Positions 16,159 through 24,423 of a DNA stretch of 64,000 nucleotides are shown here, piece by piece. Under the pieces are notes generated by a model, which worked only from the letters and a program-made list of their open reading frames with translations, ran no database searches and had not been told where the DNA came from. The stretch lies in contig NZ_JBMEMN010000008.1 in NCBI RefSeq assembly GCF_049310905.1, positions 1 to 64,000 on the forward strand, in the 5' to 3' direction. The stretch is from Gudongella sp049310905. GTDB taxonomy: Bacteria; Bacillota; Clostridia; Tissierellales; Tissierellaceae. Numbering within the stretch: the first letter of the stretch is position 1; the number at the start of each line of letters is the position of its first letter. Position numbers and translations under genes: made by a program.

Positions 16159-17043
16159 ATGAGAGAATTTATAGATTCCATAAACCCAATATACACACAA
16201 GTTGCAATTTTTGTAGTAGTTGCAATGGTTTTGTATGTAACTGCAAAGAGAGTTCTAAACCGCTTTTATCCAGTCTTGCAGGAACAGAACAAATGGTATT
16301 TTACAAAGAAAATAGTAATGAATACCATTTATGTCATTATCTTCTTAATATTCGTTTTTACCTTCAGTGACAGGTTCGAGGGCTTCTACACCACACTTGG
16401 TCTGGCTGGAGCAGGAATAACCTTTGCCCTTCGCGAGGTTATTGTAAGCTTTGCAGGCTGGTTTGCAATTCTATTTGGAGATTTCTTTAAGGTGGGCGAT
16501 AGGGTACTTCTTGGAGGAATCAAAGGAGATGTAATTGATCTTGGAATCCTAAGGACAACACTTATGGAAATAGGAGACTGGGTAGATGGAGATCAGTACA
16601 ACGGAAGAATCGTCCGTGTTGCCAACAGCTTTATTTTCACATCACCGGTACATAACTATTCAGCCAATTTCCAGTTTGTATGGGATGAAATCCATATACC
16701 GATTCATTTTGGAAGTGATACCAAACTGGTCAGAAAACTATTGACCGATGTTGCGGATGAAGTCGTTGGAGAAGCATCAACTCAAGCCAAGGAAGCATGG
16801 TATAACATGAGAAGGCAATTCAGGCTAGAAGATGCAACACTTGAACATCAAACTTTTATGGCATTCGATGACAACTGGGTAGAATTTTCACTTCGGTACG
16901 TAGTTGATATCAAGGAGAGAAGGAGAACCAGAGACAGACTTTTTACCAGACTACTTGAGGAAATAGAAAAATATCCCGATACGATTGAACTGGCTTCAGA
17001 AACATTTGAAATAGTAAGGGGTAATGGGGTTGAAAAGTCCTAG
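16159..17043 (+). CDS. Small-conductance mechanosensitive channel, MscS family
   Basis: About 294 residues. Two hydrophobic segments lie in the first 95 residues. The pore helix and beta domain follow: GLAGAGITFALREVIVSFAGWFAILFGD, FKVGDRV, GDVIDLGILRTTLMEI and GRIVRVANSFIFTSPVHNYS. A soluble C-terminal alpha/beta region completes it. The channel releases solutes on hypo-osmotic shock. ATG 16159 is preferred over the frame start at 16132 because AGGAGGG precedes it. It has its own terminator at 17088. Confidence 0.9.
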   Translation: MREFIDSINPIYTQVAIFVVVAMVLYVTAKRVLNRFYPVLQEQNKWYFTKKIVMNTIYVIIFLIFVFTFSDRFEGFYTTLGLAGAGITFALREVIVSFAGWFAILFGDFFKVGDRVLLGGIKGDVIDLGILRTTLMEIGDWVDGDQYNGRIVRVANSFIFTSPVHNYSANFQFVWDEIHIPIHFGSDTKLVRKLLTDVADEVVGEASTQAKEAWYNMRRQFRLEDATLEHQTFMAFDDNWVEFSLRYVVDIKERRRTRDRLFTRLLEEIEKYPDTIELASETFEIVRGNGVEKS

Positions 17044-17087
17044 AAAATTTACGTCCGTGCAGATGAAATACACTGTGGGAATACAAT

Positions 17088-17125
17088 GACCTTGACCAGG
17101 TATAACATCTGGAGCAGGGTCTTTT
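17088..17125 (+). terminator. Terminator after mscS
   Basis: GACCTTGACCAG (17088-17099) pairs with CTGGAGCAGGGTC (17109-17121) with small internal mismatches, then TTTTC. Confidence 0.75.
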
Positions 17126-17216
17126 CAATGAATGGTGTTATCCTTTTGGATATTTGATAAAGATGGTCATAAGAAGTATAATAATCTTATAACACAAGAA
17201 TTGAAAGGGGGATTTT

Positions 17217-17537
17217 ATGCTTACTTGTCCTAAATGTGGAAGTGAATATGGTTACGATGATGGTACATCATATAACTGCCCAGAGTGCGGTCATATCTGG
17301 ACAGATTTAAGTCTTGAAAACGCTAAAGTAAAGGATTCTGTTGGTAACGAGCTTCAAAATGGAGATGATGTAATCATAACTGTGGATACAAAACTTGGGA
17401 AGGATATTTTGAAGAGAGGAACCAAAGCCAAGGGAATTCGTATCCTAGATGAAGAATACAATGGCCATGATATCGATGGTAAGGTTGATAAATTTGGTAG
17501 TATCTATTTAAAATCATCTATCGTAAAAAAACTATAA
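17217..17537 (+). CDS. yjdM: YjdM/PhnA-family zinc ribbon protein
   Basis: 106 residues. An N-terminal zinc ribbon has CPKCGSEYGYDD and CPECGHIW; the C-terminal PhnA-type domain contains VKDSVGNELQNGDDV and GTKAKGIRI. Members were first linked to alkylphosphonate use in E. coli, but there is no phn gene nearby and the role is unclear. SD GAAAGGGGG precedes ATG 17217. It is a single gene closed by a strong terminator. Confidence 0.92.
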   Translation: MLTCPKCGSEYGYDDGTSYNCPECGHIWTDLSLENAKVKDSVGNELQNGDDVIITVDTKLGKDILKRGTKAKGIRILDEEYNGHDIDGKVDKFGSIYLKSSIVKKL

Positions 17538-17551
17538 CAGTATCCTAAGCA

Positions 17552-17590
17552 ATATAGAGCAAGCTAATTTATAGCTTGCTCTATATTTAT
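17552..17590 (+). terminator. Terminator after yjdM
   Basis: ATATAGAGCAAGCTA (17552-17566) pairs perfectly with TAGCTTGCTCTATAT (17572-17586), followed by a T-rich tail. It is near-symmetrical and could also act on the other strand. Confidence 0.88.
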
Positions 17591-17683
17591 TTATTAAATA
17601 AGGTAATTGCTTAAATATGAACATTATAGGTCTATTAAGTGTTATACTACTAAAGTATATTAAAAAACAAAGGGAGGAATTAC

Positions 17684-18625
17684 ATGTCAAAAAACTATGC
17701 AAAAGTGACATTTGTAGTGCTGCTAGTAGGGTTACTCCTAGTACTTGCTACTACAAGTTTTTACACCGTTGACCAGACGGAATACGCTGTGCTTGTAACA
17801 TTTGGAAAACCTAGCACGGAAATAGTATCCCCTGGACTAAGATTTAAGCTACCTTACCCTATACAAACAGTTAAAAAAGTTTCAAGAGAGACTTTTTCCC
17901 TGACCCTGGGTTATGAAGAAAGAGCAGATGGAATCACAGTAATGGAACAAGAGTCAAAAATGATCACAGGGGATGAGAATATTATCCTTGCAGATTTGGA
18001 AGTACAATGGCAAGTTGTAGATCCAATTGCATTTATATACAATTCCCAGGATCCTGTTAACATCCTATCAAATGCAACTTCATCTACCTTAAGAGGGGTA
18101 ATTGGCAGTTCACTTGTAGATGATGCATTAACTGATGGACGTACTCGTATTATGAATGATATACGTGATAGCTTAGTTGAAATGGTAGAAGCATATGATA
18201 TTGGTATTGCAATTAGAAATGTAAACCTACAAGATGTAGACCTTCCTACAGATGAAGTTAGTGATGCTTTCAAGAAAGTCGCTTCAGCTCGTGAGGAGAG
18301 AATCACAAAAATAAACCAAGCTAATCGCTATAAAAATGAAAAAATCAATACCGCCGAAGGGCAAAAGGCTGCTTTGATTAGTGAGGCAGAAGGTGTTAAG
18401 GTCAGCAGAATTGAGCAAGCCCGTGGAGATGTTGCACAGTTTGATGCAATTTACTCAGAGTATGTTAACAACAAAGATATAACAAGTGACCGTCTTATGA
18501 TAGAAACACTGGAGCAAGTTTTACCAGATGTTCAAATATATGTAATGCAAGAGAACCAAGGGTCTAGCACAGTAAAATACTTACCTCTGGATCAAGTAAG
18601 ACAAGGAGGTAGTTATAGTGAATGA
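17684..18625 (+). CDS. hflK: HflK, FtsH-modulating SPFH/prohibitin protein
   Basis: 313 residues. One N-terminal membrane helix (about residues 8-28) is followed by an SPFH/band-7 domain (FYTVDQTEYAVLVTFGKP, PGLRFKLPYP) and a helical coiled-coil stretch rich in Ala and Glu (NTAEGQKAALISEAEG). HflK and HflC form a membrane cage around the protease FtsH and limit its action on membrane proteins. SD GGGAGGAA precedes ATG 17684. The gene overlaps hflC by 8 bases. Confidence 0.9.
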   Translation: MSKNYAKVTFVVLLVGLLLVLATTSFYTVDQTEYAVLVTFGKPSTEIVSPGLRFKLPYPIQTVKKVSRETFSLTLGYEERADGITVMEQESKMITGDENIILADLEVQWQVVDPIAFIYNSQDPVNILSNATSSTLRGVIGSSLVDDALTDGRTRIMNDIRDSLVEMVEAYDIGIAIRNVNLQDVDLPTDEVSDAFKKVASAREERITKINQANRYKNEKINTAEGQKAALISEAEGVKVSRIEQARGDVAQFDAIYSEYVNNKDITSDRLMIETLEQVLPDVQIYVMQENQGSSTVKYLPLDQVRQGGSYSE

Positions 18626-19601
18626 TTTAATGAGAATGCTGAAAAAATTGTTTGATGATTTAAACGCATCTAAGCCAAGAGAAGAAGCTTCAAATCAGGA
18701 TGCTGGGCAAGCTCCTGAAGATCTTCTAAAAGGTCTATCATATATTGTTCCAATACTGGTTATAGTAATCCTTCTTGGATTGTTTGTTAAGAGCAATCTA
18801 TATGTAGTAAAAATGGATGAGTATGTGGTAGTTCGTCAATTTGGTGAAATCGTAAAAGTTGAAGATTCACCAGGGCTTAGATTTAAAATACCTTTTGTAC
18901 AAACTATTGGTACACTACCAAAAAAAATTCTGTTTTATGATGTGCCTCCTGCAGAAATCAACACCTTGGATAAAAAGAGGATGATGGTTGACTATTATAG
19001 TCTTTGGAGAGTAACTGATCCAAAACAAATGATAGAATCATTAAGGACTCTAAATGCTGCTGAAAGCAGATTAGGAGATATAGTTTATTCAAGCATCAGA
19101 ACAGAACTTGGTAAAATGAACTACGGAGATATTATTAATGATAAAAAAGATAGCCGTGGTGGTTTTGATGAGATTGTAAATGTGCAAGTTAATGAAACCC
19201 TAGACCGCAACCTAAGCGGTATTGAACTTGTTGATATTAAAATGAAAAGAGTAGATCTTCCAGTTTCCAATGAGGAATCGGTATATCAGAGAATGATTTC
19301 AGAACGTGAATCTACGGCACAAGAGTACCTTTCACAAGGTGATGCAGAAGCTCTTAAAATAGTTGCTGATACAGATAGGCAAGTAGCAGAAATGCTAGCG
19401 ACAGCAAAAGCAGATGCAAAAACTATCGAGGCTGAGGGCGAGAAAGAAGCAGCCAGGATTTATAACTTGTCATACAGCAAGGATGCAGAATTCTTCAATA
19501 TGTACCGATCCTTGGAATCCTACAAAACAACTATAAATGGTGAAACAGTAATGATATTACCATTGGAATCACCATACTTGCAATATCTAGTAGGACGTTA
19601 G
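18618..19601 (+). CDS. hflC: HflC, partner of HflK
   Basis: 327 residues. A cytoplasmic N-terminal extension of about 35 residues precedes the membrane helix (IVPILVIVILLGLFV). The SPFH domain (VVKMDEYVVVRQFGEIVKV, PGLRFKIPFVQTI) and the heptad-rich ISERESTAQEYLSQGDAEA region with repeated Ala-Asp follow, then the conserved Leu-rich C terminus. The GTG start at 18618 lies 8 bases behind AAGGAGG, inside the end of hflK, so the two are translationally coupled. The N-terminal extension is longer than in typical HflC. Confidence 0.9.
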   Translation: MNDLMRMLKKLFDDLNASKPREEASNQDAGQAPEDLLKGLSYIVPILVIVILLGLFVKSNLYVVKMDEYVVVRQFGEIVKVEDSPGLRFKIPFVQTIGTLPKKILFYDVPPAEINTLDKKRMMVDYYSLWRVTDPKQMIESLRTLNAAESRLGDIVYSSIRTELGKMNYGDIINDKKDSRGGFDEIVNVQVNETLDRNLSGIELVDIKMKRVDLPVSNEESVYQRMISERESTAQEYLSQGDAEALKIVADTDRQVAEMLATAKADAKTIEAEGEKEAARIYNLSYSKDAEFFNMYRSLESYKTTINGETVMILPLESPYLQYLVGR

Positions 19602-19729
19602 GATTTTTGGATATACTCAAGTTTTTGACAATGAATACTATCATTTATTCAGTGAAAACTTTCAATGTGATATAATATAATCGTACTTTAAAAATCAGGA
19701 TTGAATAATAGAAGGGTGTGAATTATAGG

Positions 19730-20764
19730 ATGGAAAAGAGGATATTGGGCAGAACGAACTTTGAAGTTTCGGCAATTGGATTTGGTGGAATACCAATCCA
19801 AAGGGTAGATGAAGAAACTGCATATGAGCTTCTAGTGGAAGCACATAAGCAAGGAATCAACTTTATTGATACAGCAAGAGGCTATATGGAAAGTGAAAGC
19901 CTCTTAGGAATCGCCCTGGAGAGAATTGGAAGAGATAAATTCATTCTTGCAACCAAGTCCATGGCAAAAACCTATGATGCCGTAGTTGAAGAATTCGAAA
20001 CCAGTCTGAAAAATTTAAGAACTGACTACATAGACCTTTTCCAGTTTCATAACGTCAGCAAGAAAGAGGACCTTGAAACCGTTATGGGAGAAAACGGTGC
20101 CCTTAAAGCCATCAAGGAGTACAAGGCAAAGGGAATCATTAAGGAAATCGGGATAACTAGCCATAGTGTTGAGCTTTTGGACATAGCAATAGATACAGGA
20201 GAATTCAGCACCATTCAGTATCCGTATAATCCAGTTGAAAAGCAGGGAGAACCAGTCTTTAAGAAGGCTAAGGAGAACAACCTGGGCGTTATTGTAATGA
20301 AGCCCCTTGCTGGAGGAGCAATCTCAAAAGGGGAACTTTCACTTAGGTTCATAATGGAGAATAAGGATATTACCGTTGCAATACCAGGCATGGATTCAGT
20401 TGAACAGGTAATAGAGAATGCCAGAGCAGGAAATGTAATGAGACCCCTGACAGACGATGAAAGAAGCATGTTGATGAAGGAAGCAGATACTCTTGGAGAG
20501 GAATTCTGCAGAAGATGTGGTTATTGTGCACCATGTACCGTAGGAATAGATATACCTACCCAGTTTATACTTGAGGGATACTATTCAAGATATAATCTTC
20601 AGGATTGGGCTATAGATAGATACCGTGGATTTGAAATCAGCGCAAAGGATTGTATTGAATGTGGCTTGTGCGAATCAAGATGCCCTTACAATCTTCCAAT
20701 TGTAAAAATGCTAAAGAATGTTGAGGAGAGACTGGGAGTAGAACCCAGCGAAACAAGTCACTAA
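19730..20764 (+). CDS. Aldo/keto reductase with C-terminal [4Fe-4S] ferredoxin domain
   Basis: About 344 residues. The TIM-barrel aldo/keto reductase has FIDTARGYMESE (catalytic Asp and Tyr), an aldo-keto Lys in LATKS, and YIDLFQFHNV with the His of the tetrad. After residue 255 two cysteine clusters appear, CRRCGYCAPC and CIECGLCESRCP, giving a ferredoxin-like tail seen in anaerobe AKRs (COG1453). The combination suggests electron exchange with iron-sulfur partners as well as NADPH chemistry. An in-frame GTG at 19718 is possible, but ATG 19730 gives the normal family N terminus. Substrate unknown. Confidence 0.9.
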   Translation: MEKRILGRTNFEVSAIGFGGIPIQRVDEETAYELLVEAHKQGINFIDTARGYMESESLLGIALERIGRDKFILATKSMAKTYDAVVEEFETSLKNLRTDYIDLFQFHNVSKKEDLETVMGENGALKAIKEYKAKGIIKEIGITSHSVELLDIAIDTGEFSTIQYPYNPVEKQGEPVFKKAKENNLGVIVMKPLAGGAISKGELSLRFIMENKDITVAIPGMDSVEQVIENARAGNVMRPLTDDERSMLMKEADTLGEEFCRRCGYCAPCTVGIDIPTQFILEGYYSRYNLQDWAIDRYRGFEISAKDCIECGLCESRCPYNLPIVKMLKNVEERLGVEPSETSH

Positions 20765-20784
20765 ATGACTTAGTTGAGCTGTTG

Positions 20785-21007
20785 GTACTACCCCTGTTGA
20801 AGCCCTAGACATGCTTTGAGGAGTACAACATCTCAAAGCATAGACAGGTCTCATGTCAAAAATCCCCAATTAAGCAAGTTTAGCGATGCTTGATTGGATT
20901 GGATTTGACGGCCAGAGTCGGTGAGGTTCAAAGCGACAGAAAGGGAGCATTGGACCCACGACTTACGGCGCTGGAGTAGAACCCACGACTTACGGCACTG
21001 GAGTAGA
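20785..21007 (+). ncRNA. Structured RNA element 2, relative of the element after guaA
   Basis: Shared blocks with element 1 in the same order are TACCCCTGT (20789-20797), AAAGGGAG (20940-20947) and ACTTACGGCGCTGGA (20961-20975). Helices are CCTGT/ACAGG (20793-20797 with 20844-20848) enclosing ATGCTTTGAG/CTCAAAGCAT (20811-20820 with 20832-20841). A long arm is built from GTCAAAAATCC/GGATTTGAC and CCAATTAAGCA/TGCTTGATTGG (20866-20876 with 20887-20897). There is no coding frame of note. A terminator follows at 21089 and the next gene starts only at 21328, so this copy looks free-standing. Confidence 0.7.
20954..21007 (+). repeat. 27-bp tandem duplication in RNA element 2
   Basis: The unit beginning ACCCACGACTTACGGCG and ending GGAGTAGA occurs at 20954-20980 and again at 20981-21007 with a single G-to-A change. 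It duplicates the conserved 3' block of the RNA element. Confidence 0.92.
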
Positions 21008-21088
21008 AGCTTAATTAACAAGATTATAACCTGAAATCTATATTACTTAAGTTAAGTGTACCAGTATAAAAAGAGCATATGAATTAAG

Positions 21089-21130
21089 CAAAACACACCA
21101 GTTGACGATTTATTGAACTGGTGTGTTTTG
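21089..21130. terminator. Strong, symmetrical terminator after RNA element 2
   Basis: CAAAACACACCAGTT (21089-21103) pairs perfectly over 15 bp with AACTGGTGTGTTTTG (21116-21130). T-rich ends on both strands. The remaining sequence to 21327 is AT-rich and holds nothing else I can recognise besides the leader of the next gene. Confidence 0.88.
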
Positions 21131-21327
21131 TATTAACTACAAAATTAACAATTATTAGAAATGTATATGTATAGCGTGAACTTTAGTTTTGTTAAATATC
21201 TCCAATATCAATAAAATACACATTTTTCAAAGAATTATGTTTATTATTTACAAATATTACTATATACTTAGATGTATTAATCTTTAAGAGGGGTTTACCA
21301 TATATCTAGAAGGGAGGCCGTTATGTA

Positions 21328-24300
21328 ATGCTAAGAGAGTTACCATTAAATGAGATATATTCAATTATTTTTTATGCAGCTGCAACCACATATATTCTTG
21401 TTGGGGTATACATTCTTACACAAAGTGTTGAAAGTAAGCTAAATCAGATTTTCTTCCTCATGACCATATCCTTGGGGATATGGGCTTTCAGCTATAGCAT
21501 TGCCACATCTGCAACAACATATCATGAAGCTTTGATGTGGCACAGAGTTAGCTCTCTGGGATGGGGAATAATGTATAGCATTCTTTTGCATTTCTTCTTA
21601 ATTCTTACCAATAGATACAAACTATTAGAAAACAAAATGACATATGTAATCCTCTATTTTCCAGCTCTTATCAATATATTTTACTTTGGTATTAACACCA
21701 AAACAGCGGCAACTGGATTTAATGTCATTCAGACAAGTTCAGGATGGGTGGATGCTTCCACAGGAGGGATATTAAATATCTATTTCTATACATATTACCT
21801 TGCTTTTACAATAGCTGGTTTCATTGTAATCTGGACTTGGGATAGAATTAGAAAAGAGAATAGAGCAAAGGGAACAGCTGTTTTAATAACCATTACAATG
21901 CTATTAGGAATAACCTTAGGAAGTTTGACAGATCTTTTTTTTACAAGCTCAATTCTAGATCCCAAGCTAAATATGGGAGTAGTGTTTTCCTTGATACCAA
22001 TTTCATCTATAATCCTGGTCTTTAAAAAACATGGGATTATCCAAGATGAAAGTCAAACAGACGTTTTTATTGCAGGAAATATCTTCACAAAAGAAAAAAG
22101 GATGAATTTTTTTAAAATGATATCCTATGTGTTTATAGCAGGGAGCATTTCTTATGTGATATTGGATTATATTATGATTGGCAAAGAAATTACTAGTGTA
22201 TTAAAATTTAGTGGTATTGTTCTTTTCATAGGAGTGTATTTGAGAATTATGCCTCACTCTGGCAAGGATGAACGTTCTCAAGATATACAATTGGGAATTG
22301 TTATGGCGCTAGTTACTCCAATACTGTATTTACACTATATGCAATACGGTTATAACAGTGTTATTTGGTCTGTGCCTATCTTCCTAATGATTCTTTCAAT
22401 AGTGTTTAATAATAGGATAGTTTTAATTATGACATTAGTATCTGCTGCTCTGGTTGAAACTGTATCAGCTGCAAGAAATGGTAGTTTTGTTGTAACAATA
22501 GGAAGAGTTGACTACCAGCAGCGATTAGCAATTTACTTTCTGCTGGCAGGTATAGTCTATTACATAAGTCATATCTATCGCCAAAGATTAGATGAACACG
22601 AAAAACAAATAGAAGTTCAAAGAGAAGTTTCCAGAATTTCTTCGGAATTTGTTGGCATTAATTCTGAAAATATTGATGCAAGAATAGATGATGTTCTAAG
22701 AATGTGTGGTACATTCTTTGGAATAGATCATGCATTCATGTTTAGGTTATCAAATGACATGTCAGTAGCACATTACACAAACGAGTGGTGTGCTGATGGA
22801 ATTCCTCCTACTAAAGGGAGAATGGAAACACTAAATGTCAATGACTTTCCATGGTGGATGAAACAGCTTAAATCAAATACAACTATGCATATAAGTGAAT
22901 TGGCTGAGTTACCCTTAGAAGCCCAAGAAGAGAGACAACTAATGACTAGGCAAAATATTAAGTCAATGAGTTCAATTAGTATAGTAAATCAGAATAAAAC
23001 ACTAGGAATTCTAGGATTTAATGCCATAAGAAAGAAAAGTGTCTGGAAACCGGAGCATCAAGAAGTTCTGCAGATACTCACCAACATGATATCAGATGCC
23101 CTTGTAAAGATTGAAGCCGAGAAGAAAATCAATCAGATGGCATATTATGACAATCTCACTAATCTGCCAAACAGAATATACTTTAACATGGAGCTGGATC
23201 AGATGCTCAAATTGGCAAAAAGAAATGAGAGATTAGTTGGAGTACTATTTCTTGACCTTGACCTCTTCAAATCCATAAATGATAGCTTGGGTCATGAGGC
23301 GGGTGACAAACTGCTTGTAACAATTGGAGAGAGATTGACAAGCCTTCTCAGAGAATCAGATATGGCATGCAGGTTTGGAGGAGATGAATTTCTAATCATG
23401 CTTCCCCACATGAAAAACCATGAAAACATAAGAAAAGCAACAGAAAAGATAATGAGGGCATTTGAAGAGCCGGTAACAATAGATGGACAGGATTTTTATG
23501 TTACTGCAAGTAGTGGAGTTGCAGTATATCCACTTGATGGAGAGGATTCAGAAACCCTTGTAAAAAATGCAGACCTTGCAATGTATGAGTCAAAGAGCAA
23601 GGGGAAAAACAGATACACATTCTGCACACCAATAATGAAGGAAGAAATAAGGGAAAAGGTCCAGCTATCGAATGACCTTTACAGGGCATTGGAAAGAGAA
23701 GAGCTCGTACTTTATTACCAGCCACAGCTAAGTATCGAAACAGGAAAGATAATAGGACTTGAAGCCCTCATAAGGTGGATGCATCCAGAAAGAGGAATGA
23801 TATCCCCGGGAGTATTCATACCAATGGCAGAGCAGACAGGACTAATCCAGTCCATTGGAGATTGGGTAATAAAGACAGCCAGCAGACAGAATAAAATCTG
23901 GCAGCAAGAAGGATATGATCCAGTAGCAGTGGCAGTAAATATATCAGTGGAACAATTTAGAGGATCACAGCTTGTCGAAGTTGTATCAGAAGCATTGAAG
24001 GAGAGCAAATTGGAACCCCAGTACCTGGAGCTTGAAATAACAGAGTCAATAGCCATCCAGGAACCAGACTATATAATAGGAGTCTTGGAAAGATTAAAGA
24101 GCCTGGGAGTATCAATTGCAATAGATGATTTTGGAACAGAGTACTCATCCCTAAGCAGACTCAAAGAGCTACCAGTGGACAAGCTAAAGATGGCAATGGA
24201 ATTTGTTCAGGGAATAGATAAGGACAGCAAGGACAAGGCAATAGCAACAGTGATAATCAATTTGGCCAAAAGCCTTGGATTAAGGGTAATAGCAGAGGGT

Positions 24301-24411
24301 GTAGAGAAGAAGGGGCAGCTTGATTTTCTAAGGGACAGAGCATGTGATGAAGCTCAAGGATATTATTTTTACAGACCAATGCCAGTTGAGGAAGTCGAAA
24401 AAATACTATAG
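21328..24411 (+). CDS. Membrane GGDEF-EAL protein with 7TM sensor and GAF domain (copy A)
   Basis: 1027 residues. The N terminus is a HisKA_7TM-type sensor (helices to about residue 235, with WAFSYSIATSATTYHEALMW), then further membrane helices to about 420. A GAF-like domain (about 440-590), a GGDEF domain with intact GGDEF at 684-688 and an RxxD inhibitory site (RESD) five residues before it, and an EAL domain with EAL at 812-814 follow. EAL residues NIS, EITES, DDFG and AEGVE are present, but the KIDRSF segment reads KMAMEF, replacing the active-site Asp with Ala at about 956. It should make c-di-GMP; phosphodiesterase activity is doubtful. It is followed 12 bases later by its paralogue. 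Confidence 0.92.
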   Translation: MLRELPLNEIYSIIFYAAATTYILVGVYILTQSVESKLNQIFFLMTISLGIWAFSYSIATSATTYHEALMWHRVSSLGWGIMYSILLHFFLILTNRYKLLENKMTYVILYFPALINIFYFGINTKTAATGFNVIQTSSGWVDASTGGILNIYFYTYYLAFTIAGFIVIWTWDRIRKENRAKGTAVLITITMLLGITLGSLTDLFFTSSILDPKLNMGVVFSLIPISSIILVFKKHGIIQDESQTDVFIAGNIFTKEKRMNFFKMISYVFIAGSISYVILDYIMIGKEITSVLKFSGIVLFIGVYLRIMPHSGKDERSQDIQLGIVMALVTPILYLHYMQYGYNSVIWSVPIFLMILSIVFNNRIVLIMTLVSAALVETVSAARNGSFVVTIGRVDYQQRLAIYFLLAGIVYYISHIYRQRLDEHEKQIEVQREVSRISSEFVGINSENIDARIDDVLRMCGTFFGIDHAFMFRLSNDMSVAHYTNEWCADGIPPTKGRMETLNVNDFPWWMKQLKSNTTMHISELAELPLEAQEERQLMTRQNIKSMSSISIVNQNKTLGILGFNAIRKKSVWKPEHQEVLQILTNMISDALVKIEAEKKINQMAYYDNLTNLPNRIYFNMELDQMLKLAKRNERLVGVLFLDLDLFKSINDSLGHEAGDKLLVTIGERLTSLLRESDMACRFGGDEFLIMLPHMKNHENIRKATEKIMRAFEEPVTIDGQDFYVTASSGVAVYPLDGEDSETLVKNADLAMYESKSKGKNRYTFCTPIMKEEIREKVQLSNDLYRALEREELVLYYQPQLSIETGKIIGLEALIRWMHPERGMISPGVFIPMAEQTGLIQSIGDWVIKTASRQNKIWQQEGYDPVAVAVNISVEQFRGSQLVEVVSEALKESKLEPQYLELEITESIAIQEPDYIIGVLERLKSLGVSIAIDDFGTEYSSLSRLKELPVDKLKMAMEFVQGIDKDSKDKAIATVIINLAKSLGLRVIAEGVEKKGQLDFLRDRACDEAQGYYFYRPMPVEEVEKIL

Positions 24412-24423
24412 CTAGGAGATAAT

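Noticed and set aside
20785..21130. Group I or group II intron core
   Set aside because: I looked for the conserved P7/P3 strings of group I introns and for a domain V hairpin and found neither; there is no maturase or homing endonuclease gene.
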